From Costus lasius (lineage: Eukaryota; Streptophyta; Magnoliopsida; Zingiberales; Costaceae), in assembly GCA_027563935.2 (NCBI GenBank), contig CM050451.1, positions 103,691,565-103,755,564 of the forward strand: a DNA stretch of 64,000 nt, written 5' to 3'. Positions 45,301 through 56,104 of the stretch are shown here, piece by piece. The position numbers and the translations under genes are program-made. Positions within the stretch are counted from its first letter, which is position 1. Each line of letters begins with the position of its first letter. The notes under the pieces are model-generated. The model had not been told where the DNA came from and searched no databases. It saw only the letters and a program-made list of their open reading frames with translations.

Positions 45301-48300
45301 GAGACTTTCTTTAGAAGGAAGGAACAAATTCTCTATTGACTATTCGTACTTTACATATAACTTATGACATATTTAATGAAAGTTGTTTTGACTTTTTTAG
45401 TAAGTTGTATCAAAGTACATCACTTACCATATGTAAGTATAACGTCGAGTCTATTGATTAATACACTATCAGTTACTTATGAATTTGACTTGTGGCACTC
45501 TAGTGATAGCTTTACGGCGGATTGGTCTAGTATGTCTAGATGCACCCATGTGTATGTCACGCACTCAACCAGCCTATATGCTAGTCTTACATACACTAAA
45601 ATTGCCATTTATCCACTAAGATACTTTTACTTGGGATAATGCTATGAGATTGAGTAAAATCAATTATGTTATCTAACACATCTATGGAGGCAATCAATAT
45701 AATAATGATAATGTCTTTATTATTCAATAGAATGAATGAATATGGTAGAACAAGGCATATACACTAACAGTCTATGCTTATTCTTGCCTTTCTTGAGGCC
45801 CATAGTCATGGTGTTTATCACTATAGTGTGATATGACTTGTTTATAGAGATAATTCTTTACCCGCTATTGCCTTAACATAGAAAGTATTCTTTTTTCATT
45901 TAGGTAGACAGTTTTTTGTGGCAATTCCTTCTACTCTTGAAGATCTTTGCACATTGGAATGTTCAAAGGATCAAGTGCTATAAGTTTGCCTACTCTTGTT
46001 TTTTTACTTGGTTGGTGGAGAGTTTGTGAGTCACTCTACCGCTTCTTACACACATGCTAGTTTCATAAATTTTCATTGATACAATAGTTGTTGTGCCCAT
46101 TGGTTCCAAACAATCACGAAAATAATAGAGCTTATTATTCATCATGGCTAGGTATCCAACATGCAATTGCTTCACATATCTTCTTACAAGAGTTATATTG
46201 AAATTGTATCAACTTCCTCTGAATAATGTAACTCACATTCTTAGGCAAGAATTGAACCTTCATCTCTTTCAACTTTGTCCATGTATTGATTGTGCAAACC
46301 CTTTTTATATATTATCATATCACCTTCACCATCATCACTTGACATTTCTTGCTAGATACCAAGTGGCTACTGACACTTTATACTATTTCAATTTAGTTTA
46401 GTATCTAAAAAGTATTATTAAAGTTGAAAAGCAATTTGAAGCTTATAATTTGAAATGTCCTCACTTACATGGATAGCTTTTATGAGCACCAACAATCTCG
46501 ATGTCATTTTTTTATTTTTCTTTATACAAATATTTAAAATTTTATGAGATTTCTCACTTAAACTGTTGATATGACTTATTGTGCCCTCCTGCAACACCTC
46601 CATGTTCTTGATGTGCTTTAGCATTATAATTGTCCCCTCTATCACATGGAGTTATGACTCAGTATCTTCTATGTCCGGTCGGTGGCTTCTCATCACTTCA
46701 ATGTTGTATCCCATGATACCTTCTTGATGAGTGTAACTTTTTGGTTCACCTTAAGTTTCTCAAGTCATTGACCTACTCTAAATGCCAACTATCACGGTCT
46801 TTGATTTTTTTTTCCCTTTGGAAGATTCGTGCAAACCACCCTAAACCTGGCAGTAAACACCTACTTGTGTGTAGTACTAAATTATTAGCAATATGAGCTT
46901 GAACAATATGAAATGCCATAGAACACTCCGTAAAGTGAGGCACATTGAAAAATAGAAAGAATACATTTTATGAAGGAACAAACAGCCGGAACACACACAA
47001 GGCAACTATTGGTAAAAAGTGTAGCACCTCCAGTTTTAAACTAGACCTAAGCCCAATACTTGATTTAGTTAATTTAGCACCTCTTGCACGTTAGATACTA
47101 TCTGAAAAAGTTGAATTGTCTAAGATGTGCTCAAGACAAAAAAAGGTCCCGGCAGGATGATTTTATACATTCTTTGTGTACCACGTAGTGCTTCACAATT
47201 TTTTTTTTGCTTCCATCATAGAAATTCAGTCATCGGACTATCTCGCACTGTGTTTGACAATGGTAAATTAGTGTTATATATAATATATACAAATGCTAGA
47301 ATTAAGTGTATAAATTATACTAGTCGCCTCATTCCCTAACAATGTTGCTTTGGAACTTCATATACTTAGTTGGAAAATGTATTATTGGAAGGTACATTAT
47401 TGGAAAATGGCAAATTAGGAAAACACTTATCTTGTAAATAATAATTCAAATACTATTAGGATTGTATCTAAGGGCCTCAATATATAGAGGCCTTATGTTA
47501 TCCATTATTTTTAAGTACATTGGTAATAATATTTTCTTGTGCAAATCATTGTTATTTTCCAAATATCTATTGTTTCTCCTCCACCCTCTTAACTTATTTA
47601 TAAATTCCAATCCTGCCTTTTCGCTAGAACTCCTGTACATAGTTGGTTTGCTTGTTTTTATTATTTAAAAAAAAAAGGAACTAGAAATCAATATAAACGA
47701 GGCTTTTTCATTGCCGTACTTCGTTGGGGTTGACAGTTTTGTTGAGGGTTATTATAGGTTTTAAGCATTTAACCTACCTCCTTGATTAAGAAAGGCTAAG
47801 GCTCCGTTTGGCCTAGCTTCTGCTTCTAGCTTTTACTAGTTGAAGAAATGATGACTGAAGAAGTTTGAGGGTGTTTGGATGCACAGCTTATGACTAGGTT
47901 ATTCTATTTATAATAAATAAGTTTTTATTAAAAAAAATTACTAAGATAAAAATTATATGATTAAATTTATAGTTAAGTATAATTAAAATATTTATTAAAA
48001 ATATTATAAGTTATATTATTAAAAAATTATTATTACATATAAGAGTTATTGAGCATAAGCAGGTGGGGGCCAGAGAAGCAGCTTCACCCTTGCTTCTTAG
48101 AAAAGTAGTTATTTGTGGGTTGGAACAGAGAAGCTGAAGGGTCAAACACCCCAGCTTCTTAATTTCTACTAGCCACAACATCATAAGCAGCCCCAAAAGC
48201 TAGGCCAAATGGGGCCTAAGTTAATCTTGTAATGTGTTTTAATCTGGATAAGCATGGAACGAATAACTGATAATAATTGTGGGTTGATAACTGTAATGAC

Positions 48301-49239
48301 ATTCATTTTCCTTAAACCACCACCCTTTAGCATCATGACTTTGAAGTTCACAGGGGTGTTGCAGTTTATCCTATTCTCCAAGTCAAATAAAATCAAAGGG
48401 TTCTTCATGCAATTTCTAATAATCCCGTCTTTGAGCATTTTTTGTTGGTGCTTCTTCAAATATTAGCTTACTATACTGAACATGCAGTAAAAATGCACTT
48501 GAACTTGAGGAGAAGGAAAAAAGGGAGAAGGAGCGGCGAAATGAAATTCTAGCTGAAGCTGAGGAATTCAAGAAAGCTTTCTATGAGAAAAGGAAATTGA
48601 ACGCTGAAACAAATAAGGCACAGAACAGAGAAAGGGAAAAGGTTAAACTAGTGCTTGTTGCTGCTGCTCATGATTCTATGTTTAGTTAAGAAACATGTGA
48701 ATTGATATATTGACGATCTGCATGTCTTAAAGCATTATTATTTTGTTTATAACCAGCTCTATCTAGCCAACCAAGAGAAGTTCCATGCAACTGCAGATAA
48801 ACAATACTGGAAAGCTATATCAGAGCTTATCCCCCATGAGATAGCCAGCATCGAGAAGAGGAGAGGAAAGAAGGATCAGGAGAAGAAACCTTCAATCACC
48901 GTGATCCAAGGTCCTAAACCTGGGAAACCCACTGATCTTGCACGGATGCGCCAGGTACTGGGGAAGCTAAAACATACTCCCCCACCGCACATGGTACCTC
49001 CACCACCAGCCAAGGATTCCAAAGATGGCGCTGCCACTGCTGCTGCAGGAAAACAATCTGCAACACCGGCCAAGGATGCTAAAGATGGTGCTGCCGCTGC
49101 TGGAAAGCAAGCAGCATCGCTGGCCAAGGATGCCAAAGCTAATGGTACCGATGCCCCACCAAGTGAAGAGCAACTAGCAACTCCAGACAAGGTAGAGGAG
49201 CAACCAGAGAAAGCACCAACACCATCTCCAGATGCTTGA
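39375..49239 (+). CDS. CLC: Clathrin light chain, 3 exons with 8.7-kb first intron
   Basis: Coding exons are 39375-39823, 48488-48641 and 48757-49239, giving 361 aa. Introns have GT-AG ends, with phase 2 (8664 bp) and phase 0 (115 bp). The N-terminal part is acidic and disordered ([10 protein letters not shown]; Pro, Gly and Tyr rich) and ends 'GFLREWRR'-like ('FLRREWRR'). Exon 2 is the charged heavy-chain-binding helix ('[18 protein letters not shown]', '[19 protein letters not shown]'). Exon 3 has '[18 protein letters not shown]', '[20 protein letters not shown]', '[17 protein letters not shown]' and an Ala/Lys-rich tail. This is the plant light chain that sits on clathrin triskelia in endocytosis and at the trans-Golgi. 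The exon joins restore the expected frame exactly. Intron 1 is inflated by nested transposons. Antisense frames over exons 1 and 3 are shadows. Confidence 0.95.
42381..44701 (-). mobile_element. Non-autonomous gypsy-like LTR element (2321 bp), perfect TSD
   Basis: LTRs are 42381-42798 (418 bp) and 44285-44701 (417 bp), flanked by GTATC at 42376-42380 and 44702-44706. A purine-rich GGTGGGGGACGAA tract on the minus strand next to 42799 marks the 3' end, so the element reads minus. Minus-strand LTR ends are TGTTACAGAC and CCTATCA; the second copy has a changed terminal dinucleotide at 44285. Each LTR has a run of ATTCATGAATGTCTC repeats with a 66-bp period. The central 1.5 kb holds a gag-like remnant only. 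A primer site was not recognised. Confidence 0.85.
43704..43985 (-). CDS. Gag-like coiled-coil remnant of the non-autonomous element (93 aa)
   Basis: This minus-strand frame starts '[17 protein letters not shown]'. It carries a heptad-like repeat with ARG/GLU words ('[17 protein letters not shown]', '[10 protein letters not shown]') and ends '[14 protein letters not shown]'. It lies in the gag position just inside the 5' LTR. It may be the start of a gypsy gag. No zinc knuckle, protease or RT follows. Larger GC-rich frames at 43128-43673 on both strands show no recognised domain. Confidence 0.4.
   Translation of the reverse strand: MTTTRSDACFEEIEKILQDMLAREERRRIAEAANEERRRVTDAANEERQRMIDEESKTMKEDLLELKRLMKEILKGKQTMGVEEPAPSIHRPN
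47800..48216. mobile_element. Tourist-type MITE (417 bp) in CLC intron 1
   Basis: The ends are GGCTCCGTTTGGCCTAGCTT and, on the right complement, GGCCCCATTTGGCCTAGCTT. TAA flanks both sides (47797-47799 and 48217-48219). The inside is AT-rich, with no frame of note. It ends 271 bp upstream of the exon 2 acceptor. Confidence 0.85.
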
Positions 49240-52200
49240 TTCTATTGCATTTCTTTAAGATTCACCAATTCGGGTAGAACAGTTAACTTATTCATTCTCT
49301 AGAATGCCAAGTGTTCCACGTCTGTCTGGTTGTAGAGCAACTTCTCTAGTTGTTAAATTGGACCAGAAATCTTTTTTTCCTCTTAACTTTTATTTGGCAA
49401 TCGTGATTTTTTTTTTAAAAAAAATCTAGTTAACGATGTGAGACTGAGGAAACACGAAAACTTTGATTCCCAACTCTTGTTACTCGAGTAAGAACATGTT
49501 CTACGACTGCAAGTGCCATTGTCTGTTAATGTTCTGTTTTTTGATGAGTTGAGACCCTGCTATTTTCTGATATCGTCTTGTCTGATATTGTCATTGTTTG
49601 TTAAGGAGCTCGAGTAAGCTAGTTTCTGCATATCTTTTGCTGCTGCCTTTGTCTTCCTCGACTCTGGTTTCGTCCAGGTCTATAATTGTTATGAATCTTT
49701 GTAAGATCAGATACTGTTTCAAGTTATTTTGATGCCATACCGTTGTCTATTCCATCCCACATTTGTCAGTTTCACACCATCCAGTGTGCAGACGGCAGAG
49801 ATGCCTTGACTGCCAACGTGCCAAATAATAATAAATAAAACAAAATCCTTTCACACTTGTGTCTGGATGAAGTAATTATGCACTGGAAAAAAAAAAGTAA
49901 TTATGCACGTGCGTGGTCCTCTGTCCTCCAGTTATTTCCCTTGCCTAGCCGTCGCAACAGCACATTAACTCCATCCAATTTACACCGCGCAGACAAAACT
50001 GTCGCTGACCGCAGTAGATTTTGACCCGCAAACAGCGGCAGGCAGACCCGAATTCATTTTACCCCGAATCACGAGCCGAGACTCCAACGGTCCGATACGC
50101 TCCTCCTTGTCCCATACTGCCGCGGCCGTTTCGCGTCTCCAGATCCCAAAAATAAAACATTGATGCCATTCCACTTGTACGAGCTGAATTGTCCAATCTC
50201 TTTCACACTTTCTTTTTTCTGCTAATTATATAAAAAATATCCTCACCTATTAAAAAACTAATTAGCAAAAAAATTTAGATCCTCAATACACGTTCCAAAT
50301 CTAAAGCGGACACGGATTGTGCTCATCATGTAACATGTCCTGCTTTGGATGTGATGCCATAATCCACTATTAAAAAGCTCCAACAAAATCGACCCATCAA
50401 CTAACGCATACTCTCAAATTATTATTTTTTATATATATAGAAGAAGGCGTAGGGCGCGCTAAAGCCAAATCGAATTATTTCGATTTCAATTTTGAGGCTT
50501 ATAACTAAACGAAACGGCCGACCCCGCCAACGTAACTAACTAAATTAAAAGCCCCGCACTTTTTCCTTGCAGGGGCAGTCCTGTAAATTCGAAGGAGATG
50601 CAGCACATGGGTGACGCGCATGAAAGCAGATCAGATCAGAGCACATGATTGGGCCCATCACTCCCGTCAAGGTCCATAATTCACACGAACGAAGGCATTT
50701 TTAATTTTTTATCCCCCACCGGCATTTCATTTTTCGTTGACCTTTTTTTCTCTCTCTCTCTCAAATTGGTTTTGATCAAGTATAGATGGCATCAATATCT
50801 TAATTAGATTTCTATATAAGCATATTATTTAAATATTATTATTTTAAATAATTAAGAGCAGTAAAAAAGTAATTCGTATAATTTAAATATTATTATTTTA
50901 AATAATTTAAATTTTTAATAATAATATAATATATTATTATTTTTAAATAATATATTTATTTATTATTTAAAATTTTAATAACACATAAAAAATTATTTAC
51001 TATATATTTTATAAATTTTAACATCGTAGCATAACAGTGGAACACATATCCTTAGATACATGTAAGTATATTTTTTTATAACTCCAACAAGACTCAAACT
51101 TCTAATAAAGCTCATCATAGTATTATAGTGCACTTGTCCATCTCTTATTCCATGTTAATTTTCTCATTTTGTGTACATTGTTCCCCATCTTTTGCTTCTC
51201 ATCTACATCTTCACCATTATATTACCAATCAGAGACATAGAGGTTGGATTTTAGCACTTACTAGTATCATTATTGATTAAAGTATAATTTTCTTTCATAA
51301 TTGTTAAGTGAAATTTATATAATTCAAAATCTTTTGTATGCGAATGTAACTATCAAGTTTGATTTACACAATTAAGGAAAAAAAACTTACATACGGATAT
51401 CAAGTGGTCAAATTAAAATGTTTCAATAAATATAAAATTAATGTAGAAAAAATAATTTATATAATTTTTGAAAAAAACAAAATGAGCTTATTGTTCATGT
51501 GGATGACAATAGCAAAGCACATCAATTAAATAATTTTTTATTAAAAATAGTGCAAAAAATTATTAAATGAGTACATAATGAGCACTCATTATTGATTAAA
51601 GTATAATTTTTCTTTTATAATTGTATTTTAATGGATATCATTAAAAATAAAAATGACAATGGAGTGCCTAATTTTTTAAGGCAATACTTAAACCTAAATC
51701 AACTATCATATTACATAACCTAAATCAGACTTGGGTATTTAAATGAGAACCAATTAAATAAAAACTATTTTTTTATTTTTTAAAAATATTTTTATAAAAT
51801 ATAATTTTATTAATTAAAATAATAATAAATATATTTATATAAAATTTATTATTAAATAAATTTATATGCGCACTTACGCTTATAAATTCAAACTCGATTA
51901 AAACTAACATACAAAGCCCGAATCTATGTATTCAAACTTACTATAAACATAATAAGTTTGGTCTTGAGCCAAACGGTGCCAGGTTAAATTTTCATCCTCG
52001 GTTAAAAACATATTAAACTATTTTTTTTACTGTTGATATAAATTTTGAATTAAGATATTTTTTACTTTAAGATTTATGAAAATATTCAAATAAACTAGTT
52101 TATAAGAGTTAAACACCCGTTCTACTCAAAGAAACGTACCCTTATATTATAATTTAAAATAATAATTTTTTAAAAACAATTTTAATACGATTTAATAAGA

Positions 52201-52360
52201 TAATGAAAATCCGGCCGACAAGCTTGTCAGCCGATTTTAAAGTATGAGGAGCCAAAATGTCAATCGAAGGGATGAAAAAAAACACTAGCCCTTGCAAAAA
52301 TTTGTGCCCGCTGTAGAAATGCCCAAGTACTGCGTCAGTTGGAGGCTGCAAATTTTACTC
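49240..52360. other. Intergenic stretch, AT-rich, no gene recognised
   Basis: The first few hundred bases are the CLC 3' UTR and flank. From about 50800 to 52200 the sequence is very AT-rich. A short CT run lies at 50750-50762. Frames here are short and lack domains. The most GC-rich piece, 49960-50130, was not recognised. Confidence 0.45.
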
Positions 52361-52367
52361 TATAAAA
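52361..52367 (+). promoter_or_regulatory. TATA box of beta-expansin gene
   Basis: TATAAAA lies 69 bp upstream of the start codon, suitable for a short leader beginning near 52390. Confidence 0.65.
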
Positions 52368-52435
52368 TGCAACCACACTCCTCTGGCCGTTTCCATTCGC
52401 ATCCAATCAATTTGCAAGCACAAGAAACGAATTCA

Positions 52436-53804
52436 ATGGCTTCTCGCTTCTTCTCCCTTGCTCCTCCCCCGTTCTTCTTCCTCCTGTTGATCTGCCGCCT
52501 CACCGGCGCGGCCCTCGACCCGCATTGGCACCCTGCGACGGCCACGTGGTACGGCAGCCCCGAGGGCGACGGCAGCGACGGTAAGCCTCCCCATCATCTC
52601 TCTCGGATACGTAGGCTTTCCGTTTGTGCCGTTGCAGCTCCGACGGGGTGAACCGCGGGGGTTTGGCAGGTGGCGCGTGCGGGTACGGGTCGCTGGTGGA
52701 CGTGCGGCCGATGCGGGCGCGGGTGGGCGCTGTGAGCCCCGTGCTGTTCAAGGGCGGCGTGGGTTGCGGCGAGTGCTACAAGGTGCGATGCCTCGACGCC
52801 GCCATCTGCTCCCGCCGCGCCGTCACCGTTATCGTCACCGACGAGTGTCCCGGCGGGTACTGCGCCGCCGGCCGCACGCACTTCGACCTCAGTGGCGCCG
52901 CCTTCGGCCGCATGGCCGTCGCCGGCGAGGGCGGCCGGCTGCGTGACCGCGGCGAGATCAACGTCATCTTCCACAGGTAAAAAAATTACTCAACGGCCGG
53001 CAATTAACAATACAACAGATTATCACGTAGGAGCGGCACTAATTTTAAGTCCAGGACTCCATGCAAGTACCCCGGCAAGAACATCGCCTTCCATGTCAAT
53101 GAAGGCTCCACCAACTACTGGCTGTCGCTTCTCGTGGAGTTTGAGGATGATGATGGAGATATCGGATCGATGCACATTAAACAAGTAAAAGCTTAATTCA
53201 ATTCGTCGTCTCTTCCTCTCTCAATTGCTTCAATTAAGCTGCTAGCGGCATGAACCAGCAAACATGCATGAGACCACAATCCTGCTCTAAGTTATCATGC
53301 TTTCTCTTCCCCTTTTTTCTAAATTTGATCGGCATAAAGTTCACATTTTTATAAGCATAAAAGCCGAGACACATGATCCAGTGTCAGGTGCCTGCCTCCC
53401 ACTTTAAGATCTGCACAATTCTTCAAAGAAGCCAGGGATCTTGACCTCACCTCTGACTTTTGTTTAGTATCTAATGAAATAAATCGTAATCCTAGTGGCG
53501 TTCCAACTTTATTCCTCTTCCAAATCCTCGGCCTAATTACAATCTCACTTTTTGGATGGCTGGCCCCGCACGAGACAATTCGTTCAATCATTCATAATTG
53601 GTGTCGCAGGCGAACTCTGCGCAGTGGCAGGAGATGAAGCACGTGTGGGGAGCCAATTGGGTGATCGTCGGGGGGCCCCTGCACGGCCCCTTCTCAGTGA
53701 AGCTCACCACTCTGACCTCCGGGAAGACTCTCTCGGCCCGGGATGTGATTCCGAGAAACTGGACTCCCAAGGCCACCTACACCTCGCGCCTCAACTTCTT
53801 CTGA
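52436..53804 (+). CDS. EXPB: Beta-expansin, 4 exons
   Basis: Exons are 52436-52580, 52670-52976, 53055-53184 and 53610-53804 (258 aa). Introns have GT-AG ends in phases 1, 2 and 0. The protein is secreted to the cell wall and loosens it without hydrolysis. A hydrophobic signal peptide covers residues 1-25 ('FFFLLLICRLTGA'). The GH45-like domain shows 'ATWYGSPEGDGSDGGACGYG', 'CGECYKVRC', 'VTVIVTDECPGGYC' and the HFD box in 'THFDLSGAAFG'. The C-terminal CBM63 domain runs from 'YPGKNIAFHV' through 'WQEMKHVWGANW' to 'PFSVKLTT' and 'NWTPKATYTSRLNF'. Length and the set of conserved Cys fit EXPB. No neighbour relation to CLC is implied. Frames on the minus strand are shadows. Confidence 0.95.
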
Positions 53805-54542
53805 TTGACTTCACAGACATGTTTGCGTTTGTGTGTGTTTCGAGGTGAGTGAGAGTGTGTAAATGCCGCATGTAGCCCTCTCCGAAGCGGAGAGAGAGCG
53901 CCTCATAAAAATTTTAAGACCGCATTTGAAGAAACATTGGACGGGATCCAAGAATTAGTCCGGTGTGCATGAATAAGAAAGGTCACTTCCTCCTCCCAGT
54001 GTAATTAATTCCTCAGTTTAATATCAAGCTGTAATAGTTGACTGTTGTACCTGTGACTGGGTTTCGGTTCACAATTCTGATTTAATTGGGTGTCACTGGT
54101 GGAAAGGAAAGAGAAAAGGAGGACGGAGTAGCTCTTCTTCTGCCTCCCGTGAGGTCGGGACATGTGCACATGGGGTAGGGACGCGTTCACATGGAATTTA
54201 GATATAACTGAACAATCAATACCATGTTGATTTTTATACTCAAGCAATAAATAGTTTGAAAGTAATAAATGCCAATTTTATTTAAATAAATATATAATAT
54301 TATAAACATATTAGATGGGAAAGTCTCTCTAAGTAAGCTCATCGAACTTAATAAAATTTTGATGCAGAACCAAGCATGACAGGTGGCGATGGTTTTTAGT
54401 CCCCTAAGTTGTGGACAAGGTGTCAGTGTTACTAAGATTGACATGAGACCATAAGTTAAAGAGTCAAGCAAAAAGCATTGAGCATAGAGTTATGCTCGTG
54501 GACATGCGGGGACTCAACTCGAGGATCAAGAGTTGTGCGTGT
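53805..54542. other. Expansin 3' flank, no further gene
   Basis: This is the 3' UTR and flanking DNA. Nothing else was recognised up to the LTR at 54543. Confidence 0.45.
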
Positions 54543-55953
54543 TGATGACATGCATTATATAGAATATTTATTATATTTTTACTATAAAATATCTCTCTTT
54601 TCTATCACGTTCTTACTCATTTTGGTTTAAATCTTTTTGTTTGTTCGGAATCTTCAACTCTCTTCACTTTTGTCATATTTTAGGTAAAAATGACCAAATT
54701 TTGATGGATTTTGAAAGATCCGAGTGCACGAATAGATTCCAAACGCCGAGACAAAGTCACATACCAAATTTCATGAGAATCGGAGCAAGTTTGAAAAATA
54801 CACCCCGCCAGTGAAAATAATTACGGCCATAATTTCTGCAGTGCTTTTTGACGTTTTTCACAGAGAGTTTTATGGCCTGTCCGTGTAAATTTTCACAGCC
54901 GTATTTTTAACCCAGAATTGAACAGAAGAAAATATGGCCGCCCATGAAAATTTTTATGGCCATAATTTTGTCCGCCAGTTTCGATTTTGACTCCGTTTCT
55001 CATCCGATTCAACCCATTTTTGAGCCAAATTTTGGGGGAAACCTAATAGAAGGATGGGGAACTATTTAAGGGAGCTTTGGGTTGAGTTTGAGGACCTTTT
55101 GGTGAATTTTCAAGGCAAGAACCAAGGAGGAGGCGAGATCTAGGGCACCGGGCGGCGACCAACGAAAAGGCTTCGATTCCAAGGATTATTGGCGACGATC
55201 TTCATCAGGAAACATTAATCCTTGTCTTCCTTCATCTTTTTCATATTTTTTAGCCGATTGTAATCATTAACATGGAATTCTTAAACGTGAACATGTGTAG
55301 CATGTCAGCGTAAACTCCTATTCAGGATTAAGGGCGTAGCCCTCTTTGTTCTCATGACTTGATTGCTTTATACATCTTATGAAGTTATTTATTCTTGTTA
55401 GATTCAATTATTGTTGTATTAATCACATGATAATTACTGGTCATGATTCTCATGTTTTAGACGTCTCAAGAAGTACTGAGAAGTGAATTGGGACATCGGA
55501 TCTACAATATTTGGACAAGTCGATTTGAATACGAGAGTAGTTCGAATTGACTTGAGGGATCTTAGATTTATCAAAAACTCATTGGGTTTATCTTGAGTTA
55601 ATAACCACGAGAGTAGGGGATTAAGTCAAATAAACACCGGATTGTACTACTGAGAAGGGGCAATCTGTACATGTGGATAAATCCCCTTCAACATAGTAAA
55701 TCCTTCCTAAGATTTCTTTAATTTTAATAAGTTATGAAGCATAGAGTGGTGAACCCGAAATCATGAACTTTCCATAAATTGATTACAAACCCCAAATTGC
55801 CTTTTGTCGCTTTTGTTCAGTAGTGATAAACTTCATTTTCTCTCAGATTAGTTTAGCTAACGATTTTTAGTGAGAATCAGTACTTAGCCATTGGTCCCTG
55901 TGGATCGATATTTTTATTACTTCGACGTATCCGTACACTTGCGGATCACATCA
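54543..55953 (+). mobile_element. 5' LTR of third Athila/Tat-type gypsy element
   Basis: The LTR is 1411 bp, TGATGACATG to GATCACATCA. It holds 'ttacggccataatt'-type dyads at 54820-54970, then blocks shared with the other LTRs: 'gaagtactgagaagtga', 'cacgagagtaggggatta', 'cgtacacttgcgga'. The TATA box was not assigned. Confidence 0.85.
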
Positions 55954-55959
55954 AGTTTT

Positions 55960-55977
55960 TGGCGCCGTTGCCGGGGA
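55960..55977 (+). other. Primer binding site, tRNA-Asp type
   Basis: TGGCGCCGTTGCCGGGGA is an exact 18-base match to the complement of the plant tRNA-Asp 3' end, seven bases from the LTR end. Confidence 0.9.
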
Positions 55978-56104
55978 CCAATTTCGCTAATATTGATTCA
56001 GTCTAAGAATTGATAGACTAGGCTTTTGTTTTCTTTATAATTCTCTTCTTTTCTGCATTTAGTGAATACTTTCTATTTTCTTCATAACCTTTGGTTGATT
56101 GTTT

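Larger units (their letters stand above)
41926..45769 (-). mobile_element. Copia solo LTR (Angela/Tork-like) in CLC intron, split by gypsy insert
   Basis: On the minus strand the LTR starts TGTTAGTGTATATGCC at 45769 and ends GGTTTTCCCCAACA at 41926. Without the nested 42381-44701 element and one TSD copy it is about 1.5 kb. Block order resembles the LTR at 1-1077. Flanks are ATCTA (41921-41925) and GTCTA (45770-45774), matching at four of five bases, as expected for an aged target duplication. No internal region is present. Confidence 0.75.

Noticed and set aside
45990..46645. Short frames in CLC intron 1
   Set aside because: There is no recognisable domain on either strand and AT-rich composition; they cannot be told from chance.
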